A stretch of 64,000 nucleotides of DNA, from contig NZ_JARKMZ010000042.1 in assembly GCF_029360775.1 (NCBI RefSeq), forward strand, positions 57,878-121,877. Reading direction: 5' to 3'. This document shows positions 26,109 through 34,647 of this stretch, one piece after another (position 1 is the stretch's first letter; every line of letters starts with the position of its first letter). Both the position numbers and the translations under genes were made by a program. Under the pieces are notes generated by a model, which was not told the origin of the DNA, did not search any database, and saw only the letters and a list, made by a program, of their open reading frames with translations. Source of the DNA: Daejeonella sp. H1SJ63. GTDB lineage: Bacteria > Bacteroidota > Bacteroidia > Sphingobacteriales > Sphingobacteriaceae.

Positions 26109-27557
26109 ATGAATTCCAGGTTACTCATCGTTTTTTTGGCTTTGGCTATAGGTGCCAAAGCTCAGAATATATCAAAAGATGCTCCCGCACCCGTTTATCC
26201 CCTGCCTACTGCTGAACAGGTGCTCTGGCATGAAATGGAAACCAATGCCTTTGTGCATTTTACCACCAATACATTTACCGGACAGGAATGGGGTTATGGC
26301 GACGAAAAGGAATCTATTTTTAACCCAACATCCCCGGATGCCGGACAATGGGCTAAAATCCTCAAAGAAACAGGTTTCAAAACCCTGATTTTAACCACCA
26401 AGCACCACGATGGCTTTTGTTTGTGGCCAAGTAAATACACGGAGCACTCGATCAAAAACAGTCCATACAAAAATGGGAAAGGAGATCTGGTAAAAGAAGC
26501 GGCAGACGCCGCAGGAAAATATGGTCTGAAATTCGGTGTTTATCTTTCACCATGGGACAGAAATCATCCTGAATACGGCAGACCTGCCTATCTGGAATAT
26601 TATAGAAATCAGTTAAAGGAACTGTTCACTAATTACGGTCCTGTATTTGAAATGTGGTTTGATGGTGCTAATGGCGGGGATGGATATTATGGAGGTGCCA
26701 GAGAAGTCAGAAAAATCAATTCTGCAAAATATTATGACTGGCCTAAAACACTGGATGTAGTCAGTAAAATCCAACCCAATGTGATCTTTTTCAGTGATGC
26801 CGGTCCCGGAGTAAGGTGGGTAGGCAACGAACGGGGAATTGCAGGAGAAACCAATTGGAACACTATTTCTACAGATACATTACATGCCGGTAAACCCGGA
26901 ATTACGAATTTGCTGAACACGGGTTCGATAGATGGCGATAAATGGGTCCCTGCAGAAGTGGATGTTTCTATCCGTCCCGGGTGGTTTTACCATGCAAAAG
27001 AAGATGATAAGGTAAAAACTCCGGAGGAGCTCTTTGAGATCTATTTAACTTCAGTTGGTCGGGGATCTACCCTTCTATTGAATATCCCTCCGGATCAGCG
27101 CGGACTTTTCCATGAGAAAGACATAGCTTCGCTGCGAGGATATAAAAATCTTCTGGATACTGAATTCGCTCTTAACCTGGCAAAAAAGTCGAAAGTCAGT
27201 GCTGACTCATATCGTGCAAATTCTAAATTGTACGCTCCGGCCAATATAACCGATGGGAATAAAGAAACCTACTGGGCAACTGATGACAACCGTAAATCAG
27301 GAAGTTTTGAAATAGATCTTGGTAAAGAAACAAGAGTAAAATATGTTTCAATACAGGAATACATTAAACTGGGTCAGAGGGTAAAGAGTTTTTCTGTGGA
27401 TATCTGGAAAGATGGTCAGTGGAAAAAGCTTGCAGAGGCTACCACAATAGGTTATAAGCGCATTTTAAGAGCAGATCCGGTAAATACTTCAAAAATAAGA
27501 GTGAATATACTGGACTCTAAGGCTTGTCCGCTTATTTCCAATGTGGAAGTTTATTAG
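26109..27557 (+). CDS. Alpha-L-fucosidase, GH29, with C-terminal discoidin-like domain
   Basis: 482 residues with a signal peptide (to GAKAQ). The catalytic barrel shows ILTTKHHDGFCLWPSKYT and FEMWFDGANG, whose Asp is the expected GH29 nucleophile. Residues about 360-482 (ANITDGNKETYWATDD and following) match an F5/8 type C carbohydrate-binding domain. It should release fucose from glycans outside the cytoplasm. Length and sequence suit the B subfamily with 1,3/1,4 linkage preference. No SusC/SusD pair or fucose-utilisation genes surround it, so it is not part of a visible polysaccharide locus. Confidence 0.92.
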   Translation: MNSRLLIVFLALAIGAKAQNISKDAPAPVYPLPTAEQVLWHEMETNAFVHFTTNTFTGQEWGYGDEKESIFNPTSPDAGQWAKILKETGFKTLILTTKHHDGFCLWPSKYTEHSIKNSPYKNGKGDLVKEAADAAGKYGLKFGVYLSPWDRNHPEYGRPAYLEYYRNQLKELFTNYGPVFEMWFDGANGGDGYYGGAREVRKINSAKYYDWPKTLDVVSKIQPNVIFFSDAGPGVRWVGNERGIAGETNWNTISTDTLHAGKPGITNLLNTGSIDGDKWVPAEVDVSIRPGWFYHAKEDDKVKTPEELFEIYLTSVGRGSTLLLNIPPDQRGLFHEKDIASLRGYKNLLDTEFALNLAKKSKVSADSYRANSKLYAPANITDGNKETYWATDDNRKSGSFEIDLGKETRVKYVSIQEYIKLGQRVKSFSVDIWKDGQWKKLAEATTIGYKRILRADPVNTSKIRVNILDSKACPLISNVEVY

Positions 27558-27650
27558 AAAAGAAATCAATAAATCCAGGACAATATTGTAAATAACCGCT
27601 TTTTGGTTTCTTTCCATTAAGCCTTTACCTGAGTCCGGAAAATAGTCAGA

Positions 27651-28988
27651 TCAAAGATCATCTTCGTTTATGAACTTTTGATCCAGTTGTTTACCGGTTC
27701 TGGCGCCTAATTTTTTGATCTTTTCTGCTGTGATGCTGAGATTTCCTCTTCCGGTTGAAAGCTTATTCAATGCTTTATCGTAGGCATCCTGACTTTGTTT
27801 GATGTTTTTGCCGATACCTTCCATATCGTTCATAAAACCGATAAACTTATCATACATTTCTCCGCTTAATCGGGCAATTTCCATTACATTTCTGTTTTGT
27901 CTTTCCTGTTTCCACATGCTTGCAATAGTTCGCAGAGTGGCAAGAAGTGTTGACGGACTAACAATTACTACCTGTTTATCCCAGGCATAATTGAACAGTT
28001 CAGAATCTTTTTGAACAGCAATGCCGAAAGATGATTCAATCGGGATGAAGAGCATCACAAAATCCGGAGAGTTGATTTTATAGAGCTCTGAATAATTTTT
28101 TGAGGATAGTTCACTGATATGATTTCGGATGGAGTTAACATGCTGTTTGGTATAGAGCTCTCGTTCTTCTTCAGATTCACTGTTAACCAGACGTTCATAA
28201 GCTACCAATGAGACCTTGGAATCGACTATCAGGTGTTTATCATCGGGCAGGTCGATCACCACATCGGGTTGAAAACGGCTTCCTTCAGCAGACTGAAGAG
28301 ATGTTTGAATCCTGTATTCCCTGTCTTTGACCAGTCCGGACCGTTCTAATATCCGCTCAAGTATCATTTCACCCCAGTTGCCCTGCTTTTTATTGTCTCC
28401 TTTTAGTGCCCTGGTCAGATTTTGAGTTTCATCATTCATCAGTTTTGATTGCTCAATAAGCTGATTAATATGGCCTTTCAGCATATTTCTTTCATCAGAT
28501 TCAGCCTTATAAACTTTCTCCACCTTATCCTCAAAAGCCTTGATATTTTCTTTCAGCGGATTTAATATGATATCCAGGTTGCTACGGTTCTCTTCGGTAA
28601 ACTTTTTGGTTTTTTCGTCCAAAATACGTGCAGCAATGAGCTCGAAATCCTTATTGAACTTTTCCTGATTGTTCAGCAGCTCTTTTTTTTGTTCTTCAAT
28701 CTTTTCTTCACGCGCTTTCAAATAGGATTTTGAACTTTCCAGTTCCCGTATCGTGTCACTAAGTTTTAATCGTTCTGAGTCCAGTTCGTTTTTAAGCTTA
28801 TCCAGTTCCGAACGAAAGTTTACAGCGCGTTCTTCGGTCTTGGCCAGACTGATTTTCAATTGTTCATTTTCAAGTTTCAGCCGGTCAAAATCTTTAAAAG
28901 AGATACCGTTTCCAAAGGTTTTGGTTCTGAGATATATGAACAGCATGATGAGTATGAGGGATGTTGCTGCCAGAATATAGATTTCCAT
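27651..28988 (-). CDS. rmuC: DNA recombination protein RmuC
   Basis: 445 residues starting at ATG 28988 (MEIYILAATS); a TTG at 29006 lies within a good -7 box, so the shorter start is preferred. One N-terminal membrane helix is followed by a long coiled coil (about 25-180) and the RmuC nuclease-like domain with QPDVVIDLPDDKHLIVDSKVS, which has a PD-(D/E)xK-like pattern. RmuC limits inversions at short repeats; its biochemical activity is not settled. Confidence 0.92.
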   Translation of the reverse strand: MEIYILAATSLILIMLFIYLRTKTFGNGISFKDFDRLKLENEQLKISLAKTEERAVNFRSELDKLKNELDSERLKLSDTIRELESSKSYLKAREEKIEEQKKELLNNQEKFNKDFELIAARILDEKTKKFTEENRSNLDIILNPLKENIKAFEDKVEKVYKAESDERNMLKGHINQLIEQSKLMNDETQNLTRALKGDNKKQGNWGEMILERILERSGLVKDREYRIQTSLQSAEGSRFQPDVVIDLPDDKHLIVDSKVSLVAYERLVNSESEEERELYTKQHVNSIRNHISELSSKNYSELYKINSPDFVMLFIPIESSFGIAVQKDSELFNYAWDKQVVIVSPSTLLATLRTIASMWKQERQNRNVMEIARLSGEMYDKFIGFMNDMEGIGKNIKQSQDAYDKALNKLSTGRGNLSITAEKIKKLGARTGKQLDQKFINEDDL

Positions 28989-29003
28989 TGCTAATAATTT
29001 TAT

Positions 29004-29011
29004 CAAAAATA
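29004..29011 (-). promoter_or_regulatory. Candidate -7 element for rmuC
   Basis: On the minus strand TATTTTTG matches TAnnTTTG, 16 bases before the rmuC ATG at 28988. It argues against the in-frame TTG at 29006. Confidence 0.4.
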
Positions 29012-29029
29012 CGAATATAGTAAGCCCTT

Positions 29030-30166
29030 TTAGAGTTGAACTAAATCAGCAACCTGTTCGCCTGATAAGCTTCCCATCGCAACGCCCATACCATTGCATC
29101 GGACTGCACAGTATAATCCCGGGCTGATCCCGGAGATTATGGGTTTGAGTTCTTTACCAAAGCCCATTACTCCGCTCCATCTTTGCTCTATTTTTATTTT
29201 TCTGCCCGGTAATATGGTATTATGGAGAAGTTCTTCCAACGAATTCTGAATTAATTCAGTAGTTCCTGGTTTTAATGTTTCTTCAGTCTGAAAGTCCAGA
29301 TCACGAAACCCTCCGAGCAGAATGCGGTCATCAATATTTCTGAAATAAGTAAAGCCCTTGTTGTAATGGAAAGTTCCCATGATTTTAAGGTCTTTTACAG
29401 GTTCAGTAATCAGCACCTGACCTCTTCCGGGAACAATATCAAGTTCAGGGATCAATTCCTTTCCGTAGGCATTTGTTGCTACTATTACATTATTTGACCG
29501 GATTATTCCCTGGTTAGTATGAAGTATTTGACCGGAAGTATCTTGTTCCAGTTTATTTACCCTGCAATTGTTCAAAATAAGCACTCCAAGACCCTGAACT
29601 TTTGAAATCATTGCTCTCATCATCTTACCGGTATCGATTTGAGCTTCATATTTATTGCAGATGATATTGTTTATACCTGCCAGACCGAATTCTGCAATTT
29701 TTGCATTATTTACTGCATAAATGTCAGGTTTTCCAATAATATTTTTAAGCAATTGATTGAAGTAGGGAATATTATTTATACAATGTTCAGATGCCTCTGT
29801 TTCAGTTTCTTTAAACAGTTCGAATCCGCCATAGTTTTTGAATGAAAGTGCCTCATCCCCAAGATTTTTTCTTAACTTCTCAAGTCCTCTCCAGCGCATT
29901 TCAATCAGACTCAAAACCTCGTTTTCAGTACCTGTTTTGAGTTCTTCCAAAAGCTCGGAAATGCTTCCAAAACAAGCAAAACCGGCATTTTTTGTACTGG
30001 CGCCTGCGGGGATAAAACCTGACTCCAGAATTCCAATATTCAATTCAGGTCTTTTTTTCTTCAGATGCATACCTGCACTGAGACCAACGATACCGCTGCC
30101 AATAATCAGGACATCAAATCCGGACAGGAATGAGGTTTTTTCCCAGTAAGAAAAGGTATCGGCCAT
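29030..30166 (-). CDS. FAD-dependent oxidoreductase (DAO family)
   Basis: 378 residues. LIIGSGIVGLSAGMHLKKK (about 20-38) is the dinucleotide-binding loop, followed by LESGFIPAGASTKNAGFACFG, typical of D-amino-acid-oxidase-like enzymes including gamma-glutamylputrescine oxidase. VIVATNAYGKELIPEL and a C-terminal RCNGMGVAMGSLSGEQVADL complete the FAD site. Cytoplasmic and monofunctional. Its amine or amino-acid substrate cannot be read from sequence. It lies 42 bases upstream of rmuC on the same strand. Confidence 0.82.
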   Translation of the reverse strand: MADTFSYWEKTSFLSGFDVLIIGSGIVGLSAGMHLKKKRPELNIGILESGFIPAGASTKNAGFACFGSISELLEELKTGTENEVLSLIEMRWRGLEKLRKNLGDEALSFKNYGGFELFKETETEASEHCINNIPYFNQLLKNIIGKPDIYAVNNAKIAEFGLAGINNIICNKYEAQIDTGKMMRAMISKVQGLGVLILNNCRVNKLEQDTSGQILHTNQGIIRSNNVIVATNAYGKELIPELDIVPGRGQVLITEPVKDLKIMGTFHYNKGFTYFRNIDDRILLGGFRDLDFQTEETLKPGTTELIQNSLEELLHNTILPGRKIKIEQRWSGVMGFGKELKPIISGISPGLYCAVRCNGMGVAMGSLSGEQVADLVQL

Positions 30167-30247
30167 CGTCTTTTAAAGGTAAATTATTTCAATTTATTTT
30201 TATTCGGAATGGTTATTGAATATGTTTATAAAAAATTGAACTAAACT

Positions 30248-30937
30248 ATGGGATTAATTTTAATGATAGTCATTGCTGTAATCAGTTTTGCAGTGCAGTG
30301 GCGATTTAAAAGCAAATTTAAGCAGTACACAGAAATGCCACTTGCCTCAGGTATGAGCGGCAGGGATATCGCAGAAAAAATGTTAAGGGATAACGGAGTT
30401 TCCGGAGTTCAGATCATTTCTGCCGAAGGACAACTTTCAGACCACTATAATCCAATGGATCGTACGGTAAATTTAAGTCCGGAAGTATATCATGGCCGTA
30501 GTGTGGCCGCAGCAGCGGTTGCAGCTCACGAATGCGGACATGCTGTTCAGCATGCAAAGGCATACAGCTGGTTGAAATTCAGATCTGCCGTTGTACCTGC
30601 TGTTAATGTGGCCTCAAAGATTACACAATGGGCTTTGATGATTGGTGTGTTGCTTCTTGCCTTTTCAGGCGATATAACGGTACTTGCTATCGGTGTAGCT
30701 GCACTTGCAATTGTTACTCTTTTTGCATTTATCACCTTACCTGTAGAGTTCGATGCAAGTAACAGGGCATTAGCATGGCTACAAATGAACAAGGGTATTA
30801 TGCAGGCTGAAATAGAAAATAATCAGGCAAAAGATGCATTATGGTGGGCAGCCATGACCTATGTGGTTGCAGCTTTGGGTTCTCTTGCAACATTGGTATA
30901 TTACGCAAGTATGCTGATGGGAAGAAGAGAAGAATAA
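30248..30937 (+). CDS. Membrane zinc metallopeptidase (YugP-like)
   Basis: 229 residues. An N-terminal helix, then a zinc site His94-Glu95-x2-His98 (AAHECGHAVQHA), then two or three hydrophobic segments in the second half and a C-terminal helix ending MGRREE. This is the Zn_peptidase_2 family, including B. subtilis YugP. Substrates are unknown. A bidirectional terminator follows, isolating it from convergent apaG. Confidence 0.9.
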   Translation: MGLILMIVIAVISFAVQWRFKSKFKQYTEMPLASGMSGRDIAEKMLRDNGVSGVQIISAEGQLSDHYNPMDRTVNLSPEVYHGRSVAAAAVAAHECGHAVQHAKAYSWLKFRSAVVPAVNVASKITQWALMIGVLLLAFSGDITVLAIGVAALAIVTLFAFITLPVEFDASNRALAWLQMNKGIMQAEIENNQAKDALWWAAMTYVVAALGSLATLVYYASMLMGRREE

Positions 30938-30955
30938 AGATTGCTTCAAAAAAAT

Positions 30956-30994
30956 AAAAAGCCCTCCTGAATTCAATTCAGCAGGGCTTTTTTT
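30956..30994. terminator. Bidirectional terminator between Zn-peptidase and apaG
   Basis: Stem AAGCCCT...AGGGCTT with inner CTGAATT/AATTCAG, one mismatch, flanked by A run on the left and T run on the right, so it can serve both convergent genes. Confidence 0.85.
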
Positions 30995-31005
30995 ATAGCT
31001 TAAAA

Positions 31006-31392
31006 TTAATTTAGCTTATAGGGAGCAATTAATAAAAATTCGGGAATATTGACTTTGAATTTCCGGCCGTCAACAATGCGCATCATTTCATAGGAGCCCT
31101 TCATACTGCCCATATCTGTCTTTAAATTACATCCTGAAACATATTCATGGTGATTTCCGGGTTCTATTACCGGCTGTAAGCCAACAACACCCTCACCTTC
31201 AACTTCACGTTTACTTCCATTGGAATCAAAAATCATCCAATGACGGTTTAACAATTGCACACTGTATTCCGTCATGTTTTCAATATTTATCCGGTAAGCG
31301 AACATAAAATGCTCATTCGCCGGATTTGAATATTCAGGCTGGTATATCGTTTCTACCGATATTTTTACTCCGTCAGTGATCCTGGTAATCAT
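31006..31392 (-). CDS. apaG: ApaG family protein
   Basis: 128 residues from ATG 31392; a TTG at 31416 is an unlikely start. The single FN3-like ApaG domain carries the typical RHWMIFDSNG and a Gly-rich region before VIEPGNHHEYVSGC, and GSMKGSYEM near the end. ApaG was first linked to cobalt/magnesium efflux phenotypes; its molecular role is unclear. It follows dusB by 44 bases on the same strand. Confidence 0.93.
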   Translation of the reverse strand: MITRITDGVKISVETIYQPEYSNPANEHFMFAYRINIENMTEYSVQLLNRHWMIFDSNGSKREVEGEGVVGLQPVIEPGNHHEYVSGCNLKTDMGSMKGSYEMMRIVDGRKFKVNIPEFLLIAPYKLN

Positions 31393-31436
31393 TTGAATAA
31401 AATTAATTAATGGCAATATAAAAATAAAGCAAAAAA

Positions 31437-32429
31437 TCAGGCCATTTCAGGCTGGAATCGTTCATTAATTTCCTGAAGAGCAGAATGAATATCATTAATA
31501 TTTTCAAGTGAAACCAGTTTCATTCTGTATTCCTTGAAATCCGGTATTCCTTTAAAATAATTGGCATAATGTCTTCTCATCTCAAAAACACCGGTTTTAT
31601 TTCCTTTCCAGGCAATCGACTTATCGAGATGTGTTCTGCATACATCTACCCTTTCACTAATCGTTGGGCCCGGTAAATATTCGCCGGTATTGAAAAAGTG
31701 TTTAATTTCTCTGAAAATCCATGGATAACCAATTGCCGCCCTTCCAATCATAATGCCATCTACCTCATATTCCATACGCCAGTCTGCTGCCCGTTCAATA
31801 GAGGTTACATCTCCATTTCCAAATATTGGTATCTTAATTCTTGGATTTCTTTTGATTTCACGGATCATGGTCCAGTCAGCTTCTCCTTTGTACATCTGAG
31901 CGCGGGTACGTCCATGAATGGTTAAGGCCTGAATGCCAATATCCTGGAGTCTTTCTGCAACTTCATAAACATTTTTTGTGCTATCGTCCCATCCCAGACG
32001 GGTTTTAACTGTTACAGGAAGATGGGTGGCCTCCACTACAGCTTTAGTCATTAAGACCATTCTGTCGATATCCTGCAATAAACTTGCACCTGCACCACGG
32101 CATGCAACATTTTTCACCGGACAGCCATAATTGATATCGATCAAATCCGGTTTAGCTAAAGTTGCAATCCGGGTAGCTTCACGCATACTTTCGATTTCGC
32201 TTCCAAAGATCTGAATGCCGATAGGCCTTTCGTACTCAAAAATATCCAGCTTTGCCCTGCTCTTTGCCGCATCACGGATCAGCCCTTCCGAAGAAATGAA
32301 TTCTGTGTACATCATATCCACGCCGTTCTGTTTACACACAAAACGGAATGGCGGATCACTCACATCCTCCATCGGAGCAAGCAGGAGCGGGAACTCCCCT
32401 AAATCAATATTTCCAATCTTAACAGACAT
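31437..32429 (-). CDS. dusB: tRNA-dihydrouridine synthase (DusB type)
   Basis: 330 residues. FMN-dependent TIM barrel with LLAPMEDVSDPPFR, the family signature DINYGCPVKNVACRGAGASLL (catalytic Cys in GCPVK), VKTRLGWD, and LTIHGRTRAQMYKGEADW. It reduces uridine to dihydrouridine in the tRNA D-loop. A -7 element in the minus direction lies about 53 bases upstream. Confidence 0.94.
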   Translation of the reverse strand: MSVKIGNIDLGEFPLLLAPMEDVSDPPFRFVCKQNGVDMMYTEFISSEGLIRDAAKSRAKLDIFEYERPIGIQIFGSEIESMREATRIATLAKPDLIDINYGCPVKNVACRGAGASLLQDIDRMVLMTKAVVEATHLPVTVKTRLGWDDSTKNVYEVAERLQDIGIQALTIHGRTRAQMYKGEADWTMIREIKRNPRIKIPIFGNGDVTSIERAADWRMEYEVDGIMIGRAAIGYPWIFREIKHFFNTGEYLPGPTISERVDVCRTHLDKSIAWKGNKTGVFEMRRHYANYFKGIPDFKEYRMKLVSLENINDIHSALQEINERFQPEMA

Positions 32430-32481
32430 TAACTATCTTTCAACTTTTATTTCAGTGCTATCCGCCGACAGCAATAAAACG

Positions 32482-32489
32482 CAAAATTA
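32482..32489 (-). promoter_or_regulatory. Candidate -7 element for dusB
   Basis: Minus-strand TAATTTTG matches TAnnTTTG exactly, between the divergent dusB and CPBP genes. No clear -33. Confidence 0.4.
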
Positions 32490-32505
32490 CAAATAATTAA
32501 TCAGC

Positions 32506-33444
32506 ATGTTTAAATCCGGGTCAGCAGAACGTCATCCTTTCAATTCATTACTCCTTCTTTTACTGTTGATCTTTAGCGGTGCCTTCCTGTTTACAATGAT
32601 TGGCTTTGCTCTTGGAACAGCAATTTACGGACTGGAACCGATGATTAAAATGAGTTCGGGATCTGCTGAAAATATTCAGATACTTAAGCTGATTCAAATT
32701 GTAACTTCAGTTGGAATGTTTGTTTTACCGGCATTGTGGTTTGCTAAAATGGAAAGTAATAACTGGTCAGCTTTTCTTAAATTAAATAACTTTTCATGGG
32801 TTTTGGCCGGATTAACAATACTTATCATGTTTGGTCTGGCACAATTTCTTGAGTATGTTAATGACTTGAATAAGTCTATGGCTCTCCCTTCCTTCTTAAA
32901 GGATCTTGAGGCCTGGATGCTCCTGAAGGAGCAGCAAATGGAGGTAATAACCAAGCAGTTGCTGGTGATGCCTTCTATAAATTCATTCCTTGTGAATATG
33001 CTGATGCTGGCAATTATTCCGGCTGTGGGTGAGGAACTGACTTTCAGGGGTTGCCTGCAGAGAATATTTAGCCGCTGGACCGGAAATTACCATGCAGCAA
33101 TCTGGATAACAGCGATTATTTTCAGCTCAATTCATTTTCAGTTTTATGGATTTATGCCCAGAATGTTATTGGGAGCTCTTTTTGGATATTTATTTGTTTG
33201 GAGCGGAAGTTTATGGATTCCGATTCTGGGGCATTTTTTGAATAATGCAGCCGCGGTAGTTACCGCTTATGTGTATCAGCAAAATGGCAAGTCTGTTGAG
33301 GAAATGTTTGAGATGGAAGCCATTAATATGCCTTTCATGTTTATCGGTATGGCTGTGTCTGTTATACTACTGCGTTATTTCTATGCTTCAGCAATGAGAG
33401 AAAATAAGCTAAAAACAATCAGTGATGGAAGCGGGCTGGGTTAA
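32506..33444 (+). CDS. CPBP family intramembrane metalloprotease
   Basis: 312 residues with about eight membrane helices. The motif Glu176-Glu177-x3-Arg181 (GEELTFRG), a following FxxxH (IIFSSIHF) and HFLNN make up the Abi/CAAX-protease active site within the membrane. Bacterial members have roles in maturation of peptides or signalling; this one's substrate is unknown. Its 3' end overlaps the DUF2007 gene by about 20 bases, so the two are coupled. Confidence 0.9.
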   Translation: MFKSGSAERHPFNSLLLLLLLIFSGAFLFTMIGFALGTAIYGLEPMIKMSSGSAENIQILKLIQIVTSVGMFVLPALWFAKMESNNWSAFLKLNNFSWVLAGLTILIMFGLAQFLEYVNDLNKSMALPSFLKDLEAWMLLKEQQMEVITKQLLVMPSINSFLVNMLMLAIIPAVGEELTFRGCLQRIFSRWTGNYHAAIWITAIIFSSIHFQFYGFMPRMLLGALFGYLFVWSGSLWIPILGHFLNNAAAVVTAYVYQQNGKSVEEMFEMEAINMPFMFIGMAVSVILLRYFYASAMRENKLKTISDGSGLG

Positions 33445-33628
33445 GATCTTTTCATCGGCTGATTTTTTTAAATCAGAACTGGTCAGGCAGGTATTGATTG
33501 ATCATGAAATAGAAGCTATTCTGATCAATAAGCAAGGTTTTCCTTACAGAATTGGAGAAGCAGAGGTTTATATCCATCAAGAAAATTCTGAAAAAGCGAT
33601 GAGGATAATTACAGAAAACGAACTTTAA
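33425..33628 (+). CDS. DUF2007 domain protein
   Basis: 67 residues from ATG 33425 (GTG 33422 also possible). A small alpha/beta domain with VKIFSSADFFKSELVRQVL and VYIHQENSEKAMRI, the putative signal-transducing DUF2007 family. It overlaps the end of the CPBP gene. Function unknown; the fold resembles ferredoxin-like binding modules. Confidence 0.8.
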   Translation: MEAGWVKIFSSADFFKSELVRQVLIDHEIEAILINKQGFPYRIGEAEVYIHQENSEKAMRIITENEL

Positions 33629-33706
33629 ATGAATCCGACATGATTAAAATAAATATTAAGCGCACAGGGCAATTTTTATTTATTCCCGGTCTTTAGTTTT
33701 TGTGGC

Positions 33707-33759
33707 CATGAGCCCTACGGGGTTTAATCATCAAAGGTTCCATCCTGCACCTGCGGGAT
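33707..33759. repeat. Possible degenerate third copy of the leader repeat, with hairpin
   Basis: GCCCTACGGGGTTTA-ATCATCAAAGGTTCCAT resembles, with gaps, the C-run/G-run to GGTTTCAT end of the repeats at 2779 and 12942. It is followed by a 7-bp hairpin ATCCTGC-ACCT-GCGGGAT (33742-33759), 24 bases before cdsA. Similarity is partial and could be chance. Confidence 0.3.
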
Positions 33760-33783
33760 AAAAAGCAAATAAAATATTTACGG

Positions 33784-34590
33784 ATGAAAACAAGAGCTAT
33801 AACTGGTTTTTTCTTTGTTGCGGTTGTACTGGCTTTGGTGCTGATTAGTAGCAATACATTTACATTATTTTTTATTTTAATAAGTGCAATATGCAGCCTC
33901 GAGTTTTACAAATTGGTTAAAACAGAAGATGTGCAGCCTCAGATAATTACCGGTTTGTTGCTGATGCTTAGTATAACTTTACCTCTGGCAGCTTATTTTC
34001 TGAACGGCGCATCGTTTTCTAATCTGTTGCTTAGTGTTCCATTTGTTATTCTTGTCATTATCGCCGAACTGTATAGAAAACATAAGAATCCATTTCATAA
34101 CATTGCTTATACAATTTTTGGAGTAATTTATGCAGTAGTTCCGTTCTGCTTTTTCTATGCTATGGCTTACAGAGACGGCCAATATTCCAGTCATTATCCT
34201 TTAGCTTTTCTGATCATGCTTTGGTCAAGCGATACGGGGGCGTATCTTTTTGGAATAAGTTTAGGAAAACACCGTCTTTTTGAGAGGCATTCTCCTAAAA
34301 AGAGTTGGGAAGGTTTTGCCGGTGGGATCATTTGCAGCATGCTTGCGGCCTATATTGTGAATATTTATTTTACCGGGCTTCCGCTTATCCACTGGCTTGC
34401 TGTTGCAGTAATAATTGCATCAGCGGGTACTTTAGGCGATTTATCTGAATCTATGCTTAAACGCAGTCTTTCAACCAAAGATTCAGGCTCTTTTTTACCA
34501 GGTCATGGGGGCTTCCTCGATCGCTTTGATGGTCTTTTGCTTGCAGCGCCACTTGTCTTTGTATATTTACATCTGATCAGTACTTTTTGA
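33784..34590 (+). CDS. cdsA: Phosphatidate cytidylyltransferase
   Basis: 268 residues, about eight membrane helices. The C-terminal CDP-alcohol signature is complete: SAGTLGDLSESMLKRSLSTKDSG, then LPGHGGFLDRFDGLLLAAP. It makes CDP-diacylglycerol for phospholipid synthesis. The ATG follows an AT-rich leader and a small hairpin. Downstream, a TonB-like gene starts 57 bases later on the same strand. Confidence 0.95.
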   Translation: MKTRAITGFFFVAVVLALVLISSNTFTLFFILISAICSLEFYKLVKTEDVQPQIITGLLLMLSITLPLAAYFLNGASFSNLLLSVPFVILVIIAELYRKHKNPFHNIAYTIFGVIYAVVPFCFFYAMAYRDGQYSSHYPLAFLIMLWSSDTGAYLFGISLGKHRLFERHSPKKSWEGFAGGIICSMLAAYIVNIYFTGLPLIHWLAVAVIIASAGTLGDLSESMLKRSLSTKDSGSFLPGHGGFLDRFDGLLLAAPLVFVYLHLISTF

Positions 34591-34647
34591 TTGCAGAACA
34601 AAATTTGGAACAATTTTTATTGAGATTCTGTAAGAAGAAGAAAATAT

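Noticed and set aside
26109..27557. Polysaccharide utilisation locus around the fucosidase
   Set aside because: No SusC/SusD pair, regulator or other glycoside hydrolase is adjacent.
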